Positions 1-10,500 of a DNA stretch of 64,000 nt are shown piece after piece. The notes under the pieces were generated by a model. That model saw nothing but the letters and a program-made list of their open reading frames with translations, was not told the origin of the DNA and made no database searches. The first letter of the stretch is position 1; every line of letters starts with the position of its first letter. A program made the translations under genes and the position numbers. This DNA comes from Gracilariopsis chorda (Eukaryota; Rhodophyta; Florideophyceae; Gracilariales; Gracilariaceae), in contig NBIV01000029.1 of assembly GCA_003194525.1 (NCBI GenBank), forward strand, positions 186,001 to 250,000, given 5' to 3'.

Positions 1-284
1 AGAGCGACGGGGACGAACGGCGATGCCGGTAACAATATCCCTATACAGGGCGAAACACCAATGCAATTGGAACAATTATACTCCCAGTGATGGGTCCCTT
101 TAGATGTGCAAGGGGGTTAGATGTCCCGTGGTTTACGGCGTTTCCCTCCAAGGAGGAGTAGAGTACGCGCGCAAGCGGCAACAACTAGAGCCAATTCCCC
201 AGGTTGGGGTCCCTTGTTGGGGAAGGTTTACTGGTGTGACGGCAGTGCGCCGTCGCACTAAGTACTAGTGTCTATCGGACCGGT

Positions 285-310
285 GCGCTGACCTCATATG
301 AGGTCAGCGC
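285..310. repeat. 26-bp perfect palindrome, left subterminal
   Basis: The sequence from 285 to 310 is a perfect 26-bp palindrome centred on CAT/ATG, with core GACCTCATATGAGGTC. It lies 16 bp inside the left end of the piggyBac-like element and shares its 16-bp core with the right end, so it is probably a transposase-binding site (inference). Confidence 0.85.
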
Positions 311-788
311 AGCGGCACGCAAAATTAAAAAAAAAATTGAAATCTGATCCGCATGGCCCTACATTGCAAATTTTGAACTTGAAACATGGCCTACCGGGTG
401 GTCTTTCAACTATAAGTACTTGTAGAAGACGACCACTGAGCCATAACAGCAGCTCAGCGGTCGTCAGGTCACATGCGAGCAGCAAAACATGAGTTCGAAC
501 CTCGCTGAGTTTCATAAAACTCCAAAACTCCTTCGGGAGCTCGACTAATTCTAAATATCTTTAAACTCTCAGAACGTTTATAACACCCACTTGAACAGCA
601 GAAAGAATACGGTGACATCTGTTAAAGGGGCAGTTTCGTAATAGAGTTTAAATAATCTAGCAAGTCTAAATAACGCGGATTGAATTAGTAGGGGGCTAAA
701 GGTAAAATGAACTTATTGTAAACTTTTGCATTCAAACATAGATTTTTAATATAAAAAACGAAGGTTGACAAGGTTTTGGACATCTTCG

Positions 789-2891
789 TCAGCTTCTGAA
801 CTTCATTATACCGTGACATTCTTCAATGTGTTTCATAAAACAATCTCTATTAGTACCAGTGTGACATAAAAACACTTCTTTTTCCTTTCTGATATAGCAG
901 CCAGAACATAAAAACTTGGACTTTGTATTACCTTTGCAGAAACTGCATCGTCCTTGATATAAAGCTTTTGTAATCTTGCCATCCTTGTTTTTTCTCCTTC
1001 TATTCGTCTGCATTAAATGCAAGCCAGTGCCTGCAAACATTGGCTTCTCATGATCATTTTCACATTCTTGCTCATCTCTGCTCATTAGACCTGTGGTATC
1101 CCATGTATTCTCAATTAGTTCATCAGCCAATTGGCAATAGAAGTCGTGCGGACTTTTCACGTTTCGGGTTCCATTTGCGGCTTTGTACAACTTCCAGGCG
1201 TCCACAATATAAATTGATAAAAGAGAGCAGTTCACTCGAAATGACCACTCTTTCACTTCAATTTTCTTCTCCAGATTCAGATCATCTTGTCTGCATCTAT
1301 TATGGCGATCGACCATTGAACAGTTTTTGTAATACTCTTCACACACTTCGGGAATTGCGACCTCCATTTCCACTTTCTTAGAAATATTTCCCTCCCGTCT
1401 CCACCTTTCTCGAATAATAGGACAGCCAGGACTAACCGTGCCAGAGGTTGATACGAAATACCTTCTTTCTCTGTCCATCCACATTACAGCCATTATATCA
1501 TTATTGATAATGCTTCCTTTCGATAGCATAGATACAAAATCACCCCTGTCTGATAAAGTAGTTTCGGAGAGATGTGTCATCGGATATTCACGAGTAGCAT
1601 TTTTGACAACTCCAGTAAACCTTAAACCTTTTTCCAGTAATGCTTTCGCTGTACTGACAGACGCAAAAAAGGAATCCGCACATACCAACCGTCCTGATCC
1701 AAACCATGGTTGCACTAAGCGAAGTAAGACTGCCGTTCCATGGGCGTTATCAGAATCAAAAACTTGTTCCGGAATATTTGCACCCATATTGAGCTCAATG
1801 TTCAGCATTATGCCACTTCGTGCACAACATACGGCCTTCATTTCAAGACCATTTTCCGGCTTTCTGTCTAATGCCGTATAGTGCGGAAGCCCGACATCAA
1901 TCCAATTACCGCCTAATCCGTACCATCGTGACATTCCTTCGTCAACACATAAGGCATGTGATGGCGTGACAAAAGACCGACGATGGTCATTGATTGCCTT
2001 CACAAAATCTGTTACGAAGGACCAACGCGCGATTCCCTGCTCTTCAGTCACACCATTTCCGCTGAAGCATATTGAACTTCTAAGCATTTCAAATCTGTTC
2101 CGTGACATCGCAAGACCAATATTTGGCTGAGGAATAAACTTAGAAAAAGGCTCGAGGCTCCAAAGATCCCGTCTGTTAGAGAACTCAATGCGAGTCATGA
2201 GGATAAGAATTCCAAAGAATTTGAGCAATTCTCCCCCTGAAGTCCTCCGAACGTCTTCGCTTTCTAACCGAACATTTGTTCTGTTCACTATGAACTGCAA
2301 ATGCTGCATAGGGAACATCCAAAGAAAGAAATCTAATGCACTCATGTTTGGAGGAACGTGACGCGGTGAGATAAAATCTCCAGCTGGGCCAACCACTTTC
2401 CACTGATGCATTTGCATACAACCATTCAGAGGACTCAACGTCGTACAGGTTTCCCACACACGACCGTGAATCACAGTTGATTGGACAGGTGCATTTTCGC
2501 TTAATAAACTTGTTTGCGGCTGCAAAACTTGCATCTGAGATGGTGTGACAAGAGCATCTTCCTCGATATTTTGCGTATTAATGGGTTCAACCTCGGTAAT
2601 AGGCTCTTCTGCAGCATTCACGGCTTCGTCAACACCGGTACCTAGCTTGACACTAGATAGAGGTAGAGTTACTTCTTTTTCTCGGTTCGGTAGATGAAAC
2701 TTCACAGTCAGAAAAGTGAGATTTCGATTGTTGATCTTACGTATGTCAACATTGAGGACAGAACCGTGTACCGTTGTTGACTTCCATAGAGATCCGTAAT
2801 AACGTTTGCATTCAGCGTCATTTGTAACCAGACGAGCACGACTGTTGACAGTTGTTCCAACAGTTCTGCCAAGATCTGTGGACGGGGCCAT
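789..2891 (-). CDS. piggyBac-like transposase (DDE_Tnp_1_7 family)
   Basis: This 700-residue protein catalyses cut-and-paste transposition in the nucleus. The first ~175 residues are unassigned. The family core runs from about residue 180 to 575. The acidic residues expected for piggyBac enzymes are visible: D317 in CVDEGM, D406 in CADSFF, D473 in WMDRE and D528 in MVDRH. The C-terminus (about 648-694) is a cysteine/histidine-rich zinc-binding domain with spaced pairs such as CSFC and CSGC, like the end domain of this family. The ATG at 2891 opens the frame, and there are no internal stops. It lies alone inside the 269-3095 element. Nothing seen would inactivate it, so it may be functional, although the CTAG target duplication departs from the family norm. 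Confidence 0.93.
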   Translation of the reverse strand: MAPSTDLGRTVGTTVNSRARLVTNDAECKRYYGSLWKSTTVHGSVLNVDIRKINNRNLTFLTVKFHLPNREKEVTLPLSSVKLGTGVDEAVNAAEEPITEVEPINTQNIEEDALVTPSQMQVLQPQTSLLSENAPVQSTVIHGRVWETCTTLSPLNGCMQMHQWKVVGPAGDFISPRHVPPNMSALDFFLWMFPMQHLQFIVNRTNVRLESEDVRRTSGGELLKFFGILILMTRIEFSNRRDLWSLEPFSKFIPQPNIGLAMSRNRFEMLRSSICFSGNGVTEEQGIARWSFVTDFVKAINDHRRSFVTPSHALCVDEGMSRWYGLGGNWIDVGLPHYTALDRKPENGLEMKAVCCARSGIMLNIELNMGANIPEQVFDSDNAHGTAVLLRLVQPWFGSGRLVCADSFFASVSTAKALLEKGLRFTGVVKNATREYPMTHLSETTLSDRGDFVSMLSKGSIINNDIMAVMWMDRERRYFVSTSGTVSPGCPIIRERWRREGNISKKVEMEVAIPEVCEEYYKNCSMVDRHNRCRQDDLNLEKKIEVKEWSFRVNCSLLSIYIVDAWKLYKAANGTRNVKSPHDFYCQLADELIENTWDTTGLMSRDEQECENDHEKPMFAGTGLHLMQTNRRRKNKDGKITKALYQGRCSFCKGNTKSKFLCSGCYIRKEKEVFLCHTGTNRDCFMKHIEECHGIMKFRS

Positions 2892-3063
2892 TGTGTACGA
2901 AGGTTGTTGACGATAGTGCTTGATGTGACAGCTACGACTGTTGGTGATGTGTTGTGGACATGGTTCAGCGCTGCCGGCGTAGAAGACATGATGAGAAGAT
3001 CAAAGCGAAAAAGTGTTTGGAAAAGTTTTAAGGTTTTGATAAAGTTCTAGAGTAATTAAGATT

Positions 3064-3079
3064 GACCTCATATGAGGTC
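3064..3079. repeat. 16-bp perfect palindrome, right subterminal
   Basis: GACCTCATATGAGGTC, identical to the core of the 285-310 palindrome, lies 16 bp inside the right end of the element. The matching placement at both ends points to a role in transposition. Confidence 0.85.
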
Positions 3080-3317
3080 GCTGGTCAGATAGACACTAGC
3101 TTCCCAGAAATGGGTGCGAAAATAATAAATAATATTAACTAAAATACTCCACATTTCGTGGCAACATCCACTACTGTGGCCAACCGCCAATTGACCCAAA
3201 AACGTGTCCCACGTGTCCATACCCACCATTGTGGGGCGTAGTTCATATACACACTACACAACCGATAATATCGGGAAAGCGTTCAAGTACCAAGAATCCC
3301 TCCCTGAGGGCGTTGCA

Positions 3318-4071
3318 CTACAATCTATACCGATGCGGACTTTGCAAATGCAATCAACCGCAATTCGGTCACCCGCAGTCTTCATATGATCTCAAACACC
3401 TGGGTATATTAGAAATCCAGCAAACAGAACGTGGTTGCAATTTCAAATACGGAGGCAGAATAAATTGCAGCTAATAGTGCTAATAGTCACAAGCACTGGC
3501 TTCCTAACTTGCTTTCCTGAGCAACTCTAACCTGCAAGACACCGAAACCTCACCACATGCCAAAAAAAAGAAAATACATCGACATCAGGCATCATTAACT
3601 TCAACATCACATAGCTCAAAACCACATCACGCTTAAACGAGTATCCACTATCAACATGATTGCGTACATCTTCATAAAACTGCTACATCGCGACAGATAC
3701 ACGAAGTTGCGTCACCGTCTTAATGTCACACCTTTCCTAACTCAAAATGCAAACGAGCAACTGGGGACTGTCAATCAGCAATCACACCCTTGCTGATTTA
3801 CATTTTTCAGCAAGCCAATCAGCATTACAGTAGAACACAACATGTAACATCGAGCAGCGCGAGCTCACGAAGTAAAAGTAAGAAGAGTAGAGTCTTCCTG
3901 TCACAGTGCGCACACAAATAAGCCTGGCGCAAAAAAGGCCAATTGCACGCACACAATATGGGATTTGTGTAATCCGGAGGCACCCCATTTACCGCCTTGG
4001 TGCTTTTTTATTGGCCTATATGTGGTGGCCTGGTCAACTAACAATTTCTGGACGCACCTACTCTTCACATG
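3318..4071. other. Intergenic, no gene recognised
   Basis: There are only short ORFs on both strands, none with a recognisable motif or good coding character. The stretch links the LTR fragment to the Harbinger element and looks like anonymous sequence. Confidence 0.6.
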
Positions 4072-4320
4072 TTAGGCCCTTTCTACATTAGACATCTCAC
4101 GGCGCATATTGTCTCAAATACCCGGTATTCTGGGGATTTCCCATTTCACAGGACACTTTCCAAGCTGTCCAATTTTCCCTCCATTTTGGGGTCGCTCGAA
4201 AGCGAGCCCAACTCCGGACCCACGCTTGACCCAACCAAAGGATCATCTCCATGGACACGACAAGACGTCGCTTGGTCGCAATCGCCGTTTGCAACGCATT
4301 AACATGCAATTGGCAACGCC

Positions 4321-5469
4321 ATGTCGTCGACGCCACTTGCCTACGCCACTCATATGTTGACGACAGATGCAAGAACTGGAGCTACAGGACGTCTGTGGGA
4401 GCGCAAGCGCAACTCTCCCACATGGTTCTTTGATTATGCCATTACATATGACTTTATGGGAAGTGCCTCTTGGCGAAGCAACTTTCGCATAGCCTACGCT
4501 ATTTTTCAACGCATTGAAGGCGACCTCCGTTCCCAAATACGGCTCAGCAACTCAAAGTTCCGAAAGGCACTACCAGCAGAAATCAAACTTGCTGCTTTCC
4601 TTCTCTATGCTGGTGGAGGGACTTGTGAGAGAGTAGCAGCCCAACTCGGGATTGGACCTAGCACAGTATCTGCGGCCGTTTCGACAGTTAGTAATGCCAT
4701 TGCACAAAAGTATCAACATGTTATTCGCTTTCCAACATCCGAACAGGATATTGCTACTACGATGAAAGGCTTTCAACAAATCAGTGGTGTTCCATACTGT
4801 GTTGGAGCCATGGACGGGACTCATATAAAGTGGCCCGCTTGTCCGCAGGACCAATATTATGAGTATCGATGCTACAAAGGATACCCTAGCATCGTACTAT
4901 TCGCAGTGGTAACGTCAGATAGACGTTTTATTTACGTCGAAATCGGAAAGCCTGGAGTGCTAGGAGACTCTACAATCTATGAACGATCAAGTTTGAAGCA
5001 GAACATTGAGAACGGGGTGTGGCTAGGGCATGATATCCCAGATCTAATTATTGCGAATGTTCCCATACGTCCGTATCTCATTGGAGATTGCGCGTTTCAG
5101 CTGAGCCAAAATATGATGAAGAGTTGTAGTGAAGCGGAAAAGAACGCTAATCCTGTCCTTCGGACTTGGGATCAAATTGCAGGGAAAACGAGAAAGCCGG
5201 TAGGATGTGCGTTTGGTATGCTCAAGCACCGATTTTCTGTGCTGAAAGATGGAATCAAGCTCCACCACGAAAACGAAATTGTCCTCTTCATTTTGGCGTG
5301 TGTGATGCTGCAAAATATGTGCATCTATGACGGAGATGTCGTTGAAGAATACTTATCTCCCGATGAAACGGATGATCTAGACGCTGTGGTTACCGCTGAG
5401 ACAGGAGCCGCAAAGAAGCAGAGGGATGCTTTGCTTTATTATATAACGAAGGATGTCAACAGGGAATAG
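4321..5469 (+). CDS. Harbinger transposase (DDE_Tnp_4), probably inactive
   Basis: This is a 382-residue nuclear DNA transposase. An N-terminal helical region (about 50-135, with a helix-turn-helix like stretch near GIGPSTVSAAV) precedes the DDE domain. The first catalytic D is D165 in GAMDGTHI and the second is D256 in LIGDCAF. The third acidic residue should lie just before AFGxLKxRF. Here the stretch reads VGCAFGMLKHRF, with glycine at 295 where the family has E. The codons GGA TGT could come from GAA CGT by two transitions (inference). The frame has no stop. Its partner protein gene lies downstream in opposite orientation. The ATG at 4321 is the first in frame. Confidence 0.92.
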   Translation: MSSTPLAYATHMLTTDARTGATGRLWERKRNSPTWFFDYAITYDFMGSASWRSNFRIAYAIFQRIEGDLRSQIRLSNSKFRKALPAEIKLAAFLLYAGGGTCERVAAQLGIGPSTVSAAVSTVSNAIAQKYQHVIRFPTSEQDIATTMKGFQQISGVPYCVGAMDGTHIKWPACPQDQYYEYRCYKGYPSIVLFAVVTSDRRFIYVEIGKPGVLGDSTIYERSSLKQNIENGVWLGHDIPDLIIANVPIRPYLIGDCAFQLSQNMMKSCSEAEKNANPVLRTWDQIAGKTRKPVGCAFGMLKHRFSVLKDGIKLHHENEIVLFILACVMLQNMCIYDGDVVEEYLSPDETDDLDAVVTAETGAAKKQRDALLYYITKDVNRE

Positions 5470-5489
5470 CTATGCGATTGTTTCTGGTT

Positions 5490-6221
5490 TCAAAACTTTT
5501 CCATTAGACGTTCCAATACAGCTCGTGTTTTCTCCCGTTCATCATTGCATCTCTTTAGCTCCGATATAATTGATGCATTAGTTGCTTCTTGCTTGGCAAC
5601 GAAGTCCGCCAGAAGCACGTCTCTGGAGAGCTTGATGGTTTTTCGGCTGGTGGATTCTGGTAATGTTGTGCCATATGTTCCGTCGTCAGTAGAATACTGC
5701 GCAGGTGGATCATACCGAGCTTTTCCATTCTCCAATTCGTGCATCTGTTCGAAATATTCGGGATTATCATAAAGGTCTGCGTCATCTCCATCTCTTCCGG
5801 ATGCTTTTAGCTTGGTAATGAAAACTGGGTATTCTTGCTTGATGCGCGTAAATTTCTTCTTCCAACCCTAGGCAGTGCGCTTTATCTGGTATTGTTTCTC
5901 CGCTCGCTTAACAGCTTCTGTGAAGACGTCTTTGAGACTCTTTTTCTGAGCTCTCCTGTCACCATAACCTGCTTGCTTCATCATTTGGAACAATATGAGC
6001 ACTGTGTTATTGTCGTAGTGCTGGCTGTCAGATGTGGGTCGTGTTGAGCTGGGGGACGCGCTTTTTGGTTCGATGTTTTCGTCCAAAGATGGAACGGAGA
6101 TTGTGGACGTTGGTGCTGGTTGTGGTGTGGCCAACAAAGATTGGGAAGAACTGCTACCACTTTTTGCGGTTTCAGGTGACAGAGGCAGCTGGGTATTGTG
6201 TTAGGATGTGCTCTGAGCCAT
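5490..6221 (-). pseudogene. Harbinger Myb/SANT-like partner protein, broken
   Basis: A single reading frame runs from the ATG at 6219-6221 to the stop at 5490. It is interrupted by two in-frame stops: TAA at 6201-6203, seven codons in, and TAG at 5868-5870. The first part is Ser/Thr/Pro-rich. The middle resembles the tri-helix DNA-binding part of Harbinger accessory proteins (GWKKKFTRIK... PEYFEQMHEL). The tail is a charged coiled coil (about the last 45 codons). In this superfamily the partner protein helps the transposase enter the nucleus and bind its ends (established for the family). The location, tail to tail with the transposase, supports the assignment. Its sequence is not close to the partner at 54524-55354. 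Confidence 0.75.
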
Positions 6222-6482
6222 GATTTCTAGTGGTTGTATGGCCGTTGTGACGCATAAAGGAAATGGACAAAAGGGAGCAATGGTGGGAACGTTGTTTTAT
6301 AGTCGGCTGCGTCTTGTCATTTGGCGCGAAAGGGTTCCGGGCAGTTGTTATGTGTTGTCTACTGGGTGTTTCTACATTGTGGCGGGAGTTGTGTCTTTAC
6401 ATGAAAAATGTCCAATGGACAATTCGCTCGAAAATAGTGTCCCGGCCCGGGTTGTCTCAATTCATATGTAGAAAGGGCCTTA

Positions 6483-7548
6483 AGTTGCTTGGTGGGAATG
6501 CATCCAGTGCTGTCCGCGTGTCTCTGTCTCTCTCTCTGTTTACGAACGAGTAACATCAATTCTATGTTAGCCCGGGGGTTTGCTAAGGACCCCTACAACC
6601 TATAACGCGTTCTTCGTACGATAGCTATTAGCAACAACCCGGAGTCGTGCTACACACACTGGGTTACTACTATACTAAGAATGCATTAGGTGTCTAGGCG
6701 TGTTCAACCGCAGAATCGTTTCGTTTCCGAGGACTGTTGCCTTCTTCATTCCACCATTTCATTCAACCTCTAGAGGTCCTCGGGTAAGGGGCACACCACG
6801 ACAAGGCGATTCGCATGTACCACGTTGGCCGCCAAGAAACCATTGACGACATCCTTTCCGCCCAATCCTCATTTCAGCGGCAAGATCGGGGGTAAGAACC
6901 GGCGCGTAACCTGCTGCGGCGTCTGATCCAAGTGTAGATCCTCCGAGAAAACCCTGGAAAAACCCCGGTCCAGAGGCTCCTTTGGAGCTCTTCCTTCGAG
7001 GGAAAAATTCAGGGAAACAGCGGCTGGATCTTCTTCCGGTAGCGGGCCCGTGACCGACTGCGTACGTGCAGTTACGCGGGTGACTTTTCAAGACTATTCA
7101 CCCAGGTCCGCGAGGGCAACTGGCAAGCTGACCGGTTGCTTGGGCGAGTTTAACGACCTCCCGGGTCGTCCGCGCGTCAAACGGATCTGGACAGGACAAT
7201 GTTAGGCGAACCCTCATACTTCAAGCATGGCCGCAAACAAACACCCTTTTCGATGGCTTCATATCAGAACAGAATAGTTCACTGAATTTTTGGGCTGTGA
7301 ACCGGATGTGATACCGCGAGGCTCTTTGCCCATTAGGACGTAAAAGTCGAAAAGTTCCAATACTCTAACCCGGCTTCAATGTGCGCCCGGCCGCGCCAGT
7401 AACACAGAAAACGCCACACGAGATTTCTATTGACAACTCCTTTCTTTAAACCGCGAGAAACCCAATTAAGAAAGCATATTGCTTCTCCTAGTGGATCCGG
7501 AAGAAGATAAGTATACCACGTGAAGGATGAGTCGAATGTGCTCTACCT
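6483..7548. other. Intergenic, possible old mobile-element fragment
   Basis: No gene could be assigned. A minus-strand open stretch at 6759-7091 has no ATG and begins just after a stop; it contains a Gly/Ala-rich run (GFLGGSTLGSDAAAGYAP) with no match I recognise. The DNA from about 6740 to 7160 is unusually rich in short inverted repeats such as CCTCTAGAGG, the same texture as the 19470-30850 retroelement. It may be a fragment of a related element, but this is only inference. Confidence 0.4.
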
Positions 7549-10500
7549 TCAAGAGACCCGGTCTTGCTGGTAGCTTGCTTCCTGCAGTTCCTCAAAGAGG
7601 GCTGAGACTGCAATATCACTAAGATTACTTATCGGCATGTTTAAGCAGGTTTCTGAATGACCAGCAACAACAGCCAGACATTGAGCTCTAGAAATGGCAA
7701 CATTCAGACGATTTTTGTGCAACGAAAAATGCAGTCCTTTCCGGAGTACGCCGGAGAACTCATTCTTGTCAGGTGACAGCTCGGCTGGGGTTTTGCTTAA
7801 AGCAAAGAATTCATTTTCGTCTTCAAGAATGGCCGCGATACTGCGGGGACTTCCGGTACACAAAGATACCAGAACGACAGGAGCTTGTTGGCCTTGAAAC
7901 TTATCAACCGTTCCCACACGAATTCCCGATGGAAGCTCCTGACGTAATACCTTCACTTGGGCATTATATGGGGCGACAACAAGAATATCATTTGGACCAA
8001 GCTTGCTTGTGACAGAATTTGCAGTATACGTCACTCCTAACAATTGGTTCGCGTACTTGACAATCGCGCTGACTTCTGCAGGTTGTTGCCATTTTGTTAC
8101 TAACGTGGATTCGTGAACTTCGTACTCCGAATCACAAGCTAAGAAGAAGATACCTGAAGTATGGGAATGATTAATGATCTGGACTCCGGCGGTATTCAGT
8201 CCGTTCTTTGCACATATGGTTGCTGGAAGAAGCGAACTATCATAGAAGGTGTTAGAAACAAATTGACATAAAGATGGGGCCATTCGGTACGATTCTGTCA
8301 AGAATATACCGCGAGACACGGGAACTGTTGCAACGTCATCCCCAACAACATATGAGAGACAACTCTTCGAAGTTTCTCCAGGATGAGCTCCCTTGATAGG
8401 CATCTCGAGTTGTTGTTGATCTCCTACCAAGACTCCGTACTTGGCACATGAGCCCATTGCGAAAAAATTGGCTACTGGCACCTGACTAGACTCGTCTACA
8501 AAAAGAAAGTCAAAAAGCGCTTCACTTTCTTCCCGACAGAGTTGGTAGCAAGTTGCTCCGACTAGAGATGCCTTTCTACGTCCGCGTTTGGATTTACGCC
8601 GTGCAACGCTTCCGGGCACCGAAGAAACCGGTTCCACATAATTCGCGTTGCTTCTGCCTGCAATCGGTTTTACATCTAGGTCGCGTAGATTGGCTTTGTG
8701 CGGCATACTCAGATCTTCAGAACATTTGGTTCCAACCTTACATACATGAGAATAATGAAGTCCGCTTCTTACAACGGATCTCAGGAGATTATCTATGGCG
8801 GCGTGCGAGTTCGAACTTACCGCGACTGTCTTATTGTGCTTAGAGATAAGTTCGCAGATAATCCTGGCCGACAGAGATGTCTTCCCACTTCCCGGAGGTC
8901 CCTGGATAACAAGAACGCCAGATGTTCCCCTGGAAGCAAGAAAACCAGCAAGTTTTTGGCCTTGACAGGTCTTTTCTCTCAGAGAGAGCAAGGTATCCGT
9001 TTCCGTATCTTCGTCAAGTCTGCGCCGATTCAAGAATGAAACACAGAGTGATAACGACTTGTCTCTTGTACCGCGTAAAAGGCTATCTCCCTTTCGGCAT
9101 ATGCTCTCTCGAAGTGGGGCGTCGCAGATCTTGAGTTCCTCTGAACTAATAATCGATCCATATTCTGGCGGGGAATCTTCGTCCTTGAGTTTAGCCGTAA
9201 GCAGTACTGTTCCAGTATTTGATCTTCTGGGGCTTTCGAACCCCAAAACTGTCATGAAGCTGTAGATAAGATGGGTCCGATCATGGTTTGCACCAGGTTT
9301 TGTGCGTGTTTTAGAAGGTACTACGAACGCAACACTGTCACCTTCGGCAAGACTGACTACTTGGTCCCGGTTGTAAGAGTATCTGAAGACATGCCTTCTC
9401 GAGTCGTTGAGGTGCTCCTTAGAGTTCAAGATAGACATTCCCGTTATACATTTCCCATCGTCAAAAAGTTCGAAGAATTGAGAATTCACGGCAGCTTCTA
9501 TTCTATCTCGAAATGCGCGACGAACTGGACTTGACTCTCTAACGTAGAAGCCAAGAAGATGAGTCATGGTTCGTTGCGCACTTGGGCGAAGGATCCCGTC
9601 ATCATTTTCCATGATAAGATCACTGATTTCGTTGCTTCTTTGAATAACCTGTGAATCTTCTTGCTTTTTGGACAAAGTACGTCCACAAGCTCCAGGAAGA
9701 ATCTGAACGTGATCCTCTTGTGAGATGACTGGTGAAATGCTTAAAGCTTCAGGGTTGTCATCGTGACTATGAGCGTCTCCCGATGGGAAGTCTTTCGACA
9801 ACCAAACCACAACACGAAGTAAGCTTTCACAGTCTTGTTTGTTGTATTCATATATTTTTTCCAGGATTGGATGAGCCTGGTTGTTCTTGGCTAGATCTAA
9901 ATCCTCGGAGAAGCATTTCAATCTCCATTCGTGGTACATACCAACGGATGATTCGGCATCTGCCAATTCATCATCCTCGCGAATAACTCCAACAATCTTT
10001 TCTATACTCTTAATCGAATAACTTGAATCGCCTACAACCAATGCCGAACGAATGAACTTGTACACATCAAAGAACACTGCTTCCTCGAGTAAAGACTCAA
10101 ACAGACGCGCAGCTTTCAAGCCCTCTTCGGTTTGCACCCTTAAGGAAACTCTTCGTAGGGCACTGACTTCGTAATGACCGTAGTGAAACACGTGAGATCG
10201 TTTTACGCCGTCCACGCTGTGCTCCTCAAGTTTGTTGTTGACCCAAGTTATGAGATGAATGAATGCTTCTTCTTCTTCGGCTCGAGTGTGCGCCCACCAG
10301 GCTTGAAATGAACCATCATTTCTAGTCGATATACCCAACAGATACTCTAGACCACCTTCAATTAATGGATATCCTTCGATGTCGAAGAACATATCTCCGT
10401 CGGAAATGGTGGGCATGCATTCGCTTTGCTCCTTTCTTTCGTAAGCGATACTGCCGCTTTTTCGTGACCTGTATTGCGTACATGCCTGACGGTGAAGCTG

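Larger units (their letters stand above)
269..3095 (-). mobile_element. piggyBac-like DNA transposon, complete, inserted in an LTR
   Basis: The element is 2827 bp. Its ends are inverted repeats (TGTCTATC at 269, GATAGACA ending at 3095), extended imperfectly as TGTCTATCkGACCrG. It carries one long minus-strand ORF for a piggyBac-family transposase. The empty site is visible in the window: the uninterrupted LTRs read GTACTAGCTTCC, and here CTAG occurs on both sides of the insertion (265-268 and 3096-3099). The target duplication is therefore CTAG, not the TTAA typical of the superfamily. A strong palindrome lies about 16-22 bp inside each end. The intact ORF and intact ends suggest a recent insertion. 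Confidence 0.9.
1..3317 (-). mobile_element. Ty3-type LTR, minus orientation, split by a DNA transposon
   Basis: Bases 1-268 and 3096-3317 are together the reverse complement of the first ~486 bases of the 815-bp LTR found at 19470 and 30036. The LTR begins at 3317 (TGCAACGCC read on the minus strand) and runs off the left edge of the window. The piggyBac-like element at 269-3095 sits inside it. The bases just outside 3317 do not resemble the purine-rich sequence before the 3' LTR at 30036, so this is either a 5' LTR or a solo LTR; the rest of the element, if any, lies outside the window. It is a fossil fragment. Confidence 0.9.
4075..6479. mobile_element. PIF/Harbinger DNA transposon, complete ends
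   Basis: The element is 2405 bp. Both ends start GGCCCTTTCTACAT, read inward, and it is flanked by a TTA duplication (4072-4074 and 6480-6482), which matches the TWA preference of this superfamily. It contains two genes facing each other, as Harbinger elements usually do: a DDE transposase on plus and a Myb/SANT-like partner on minus, with tails 20 bp apart. The transposase frame is open but has lost its third acidic catalytic residue, and the partner gene has two stop codons. The copy therefore looks dead but recent. Confidence 0.93.
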
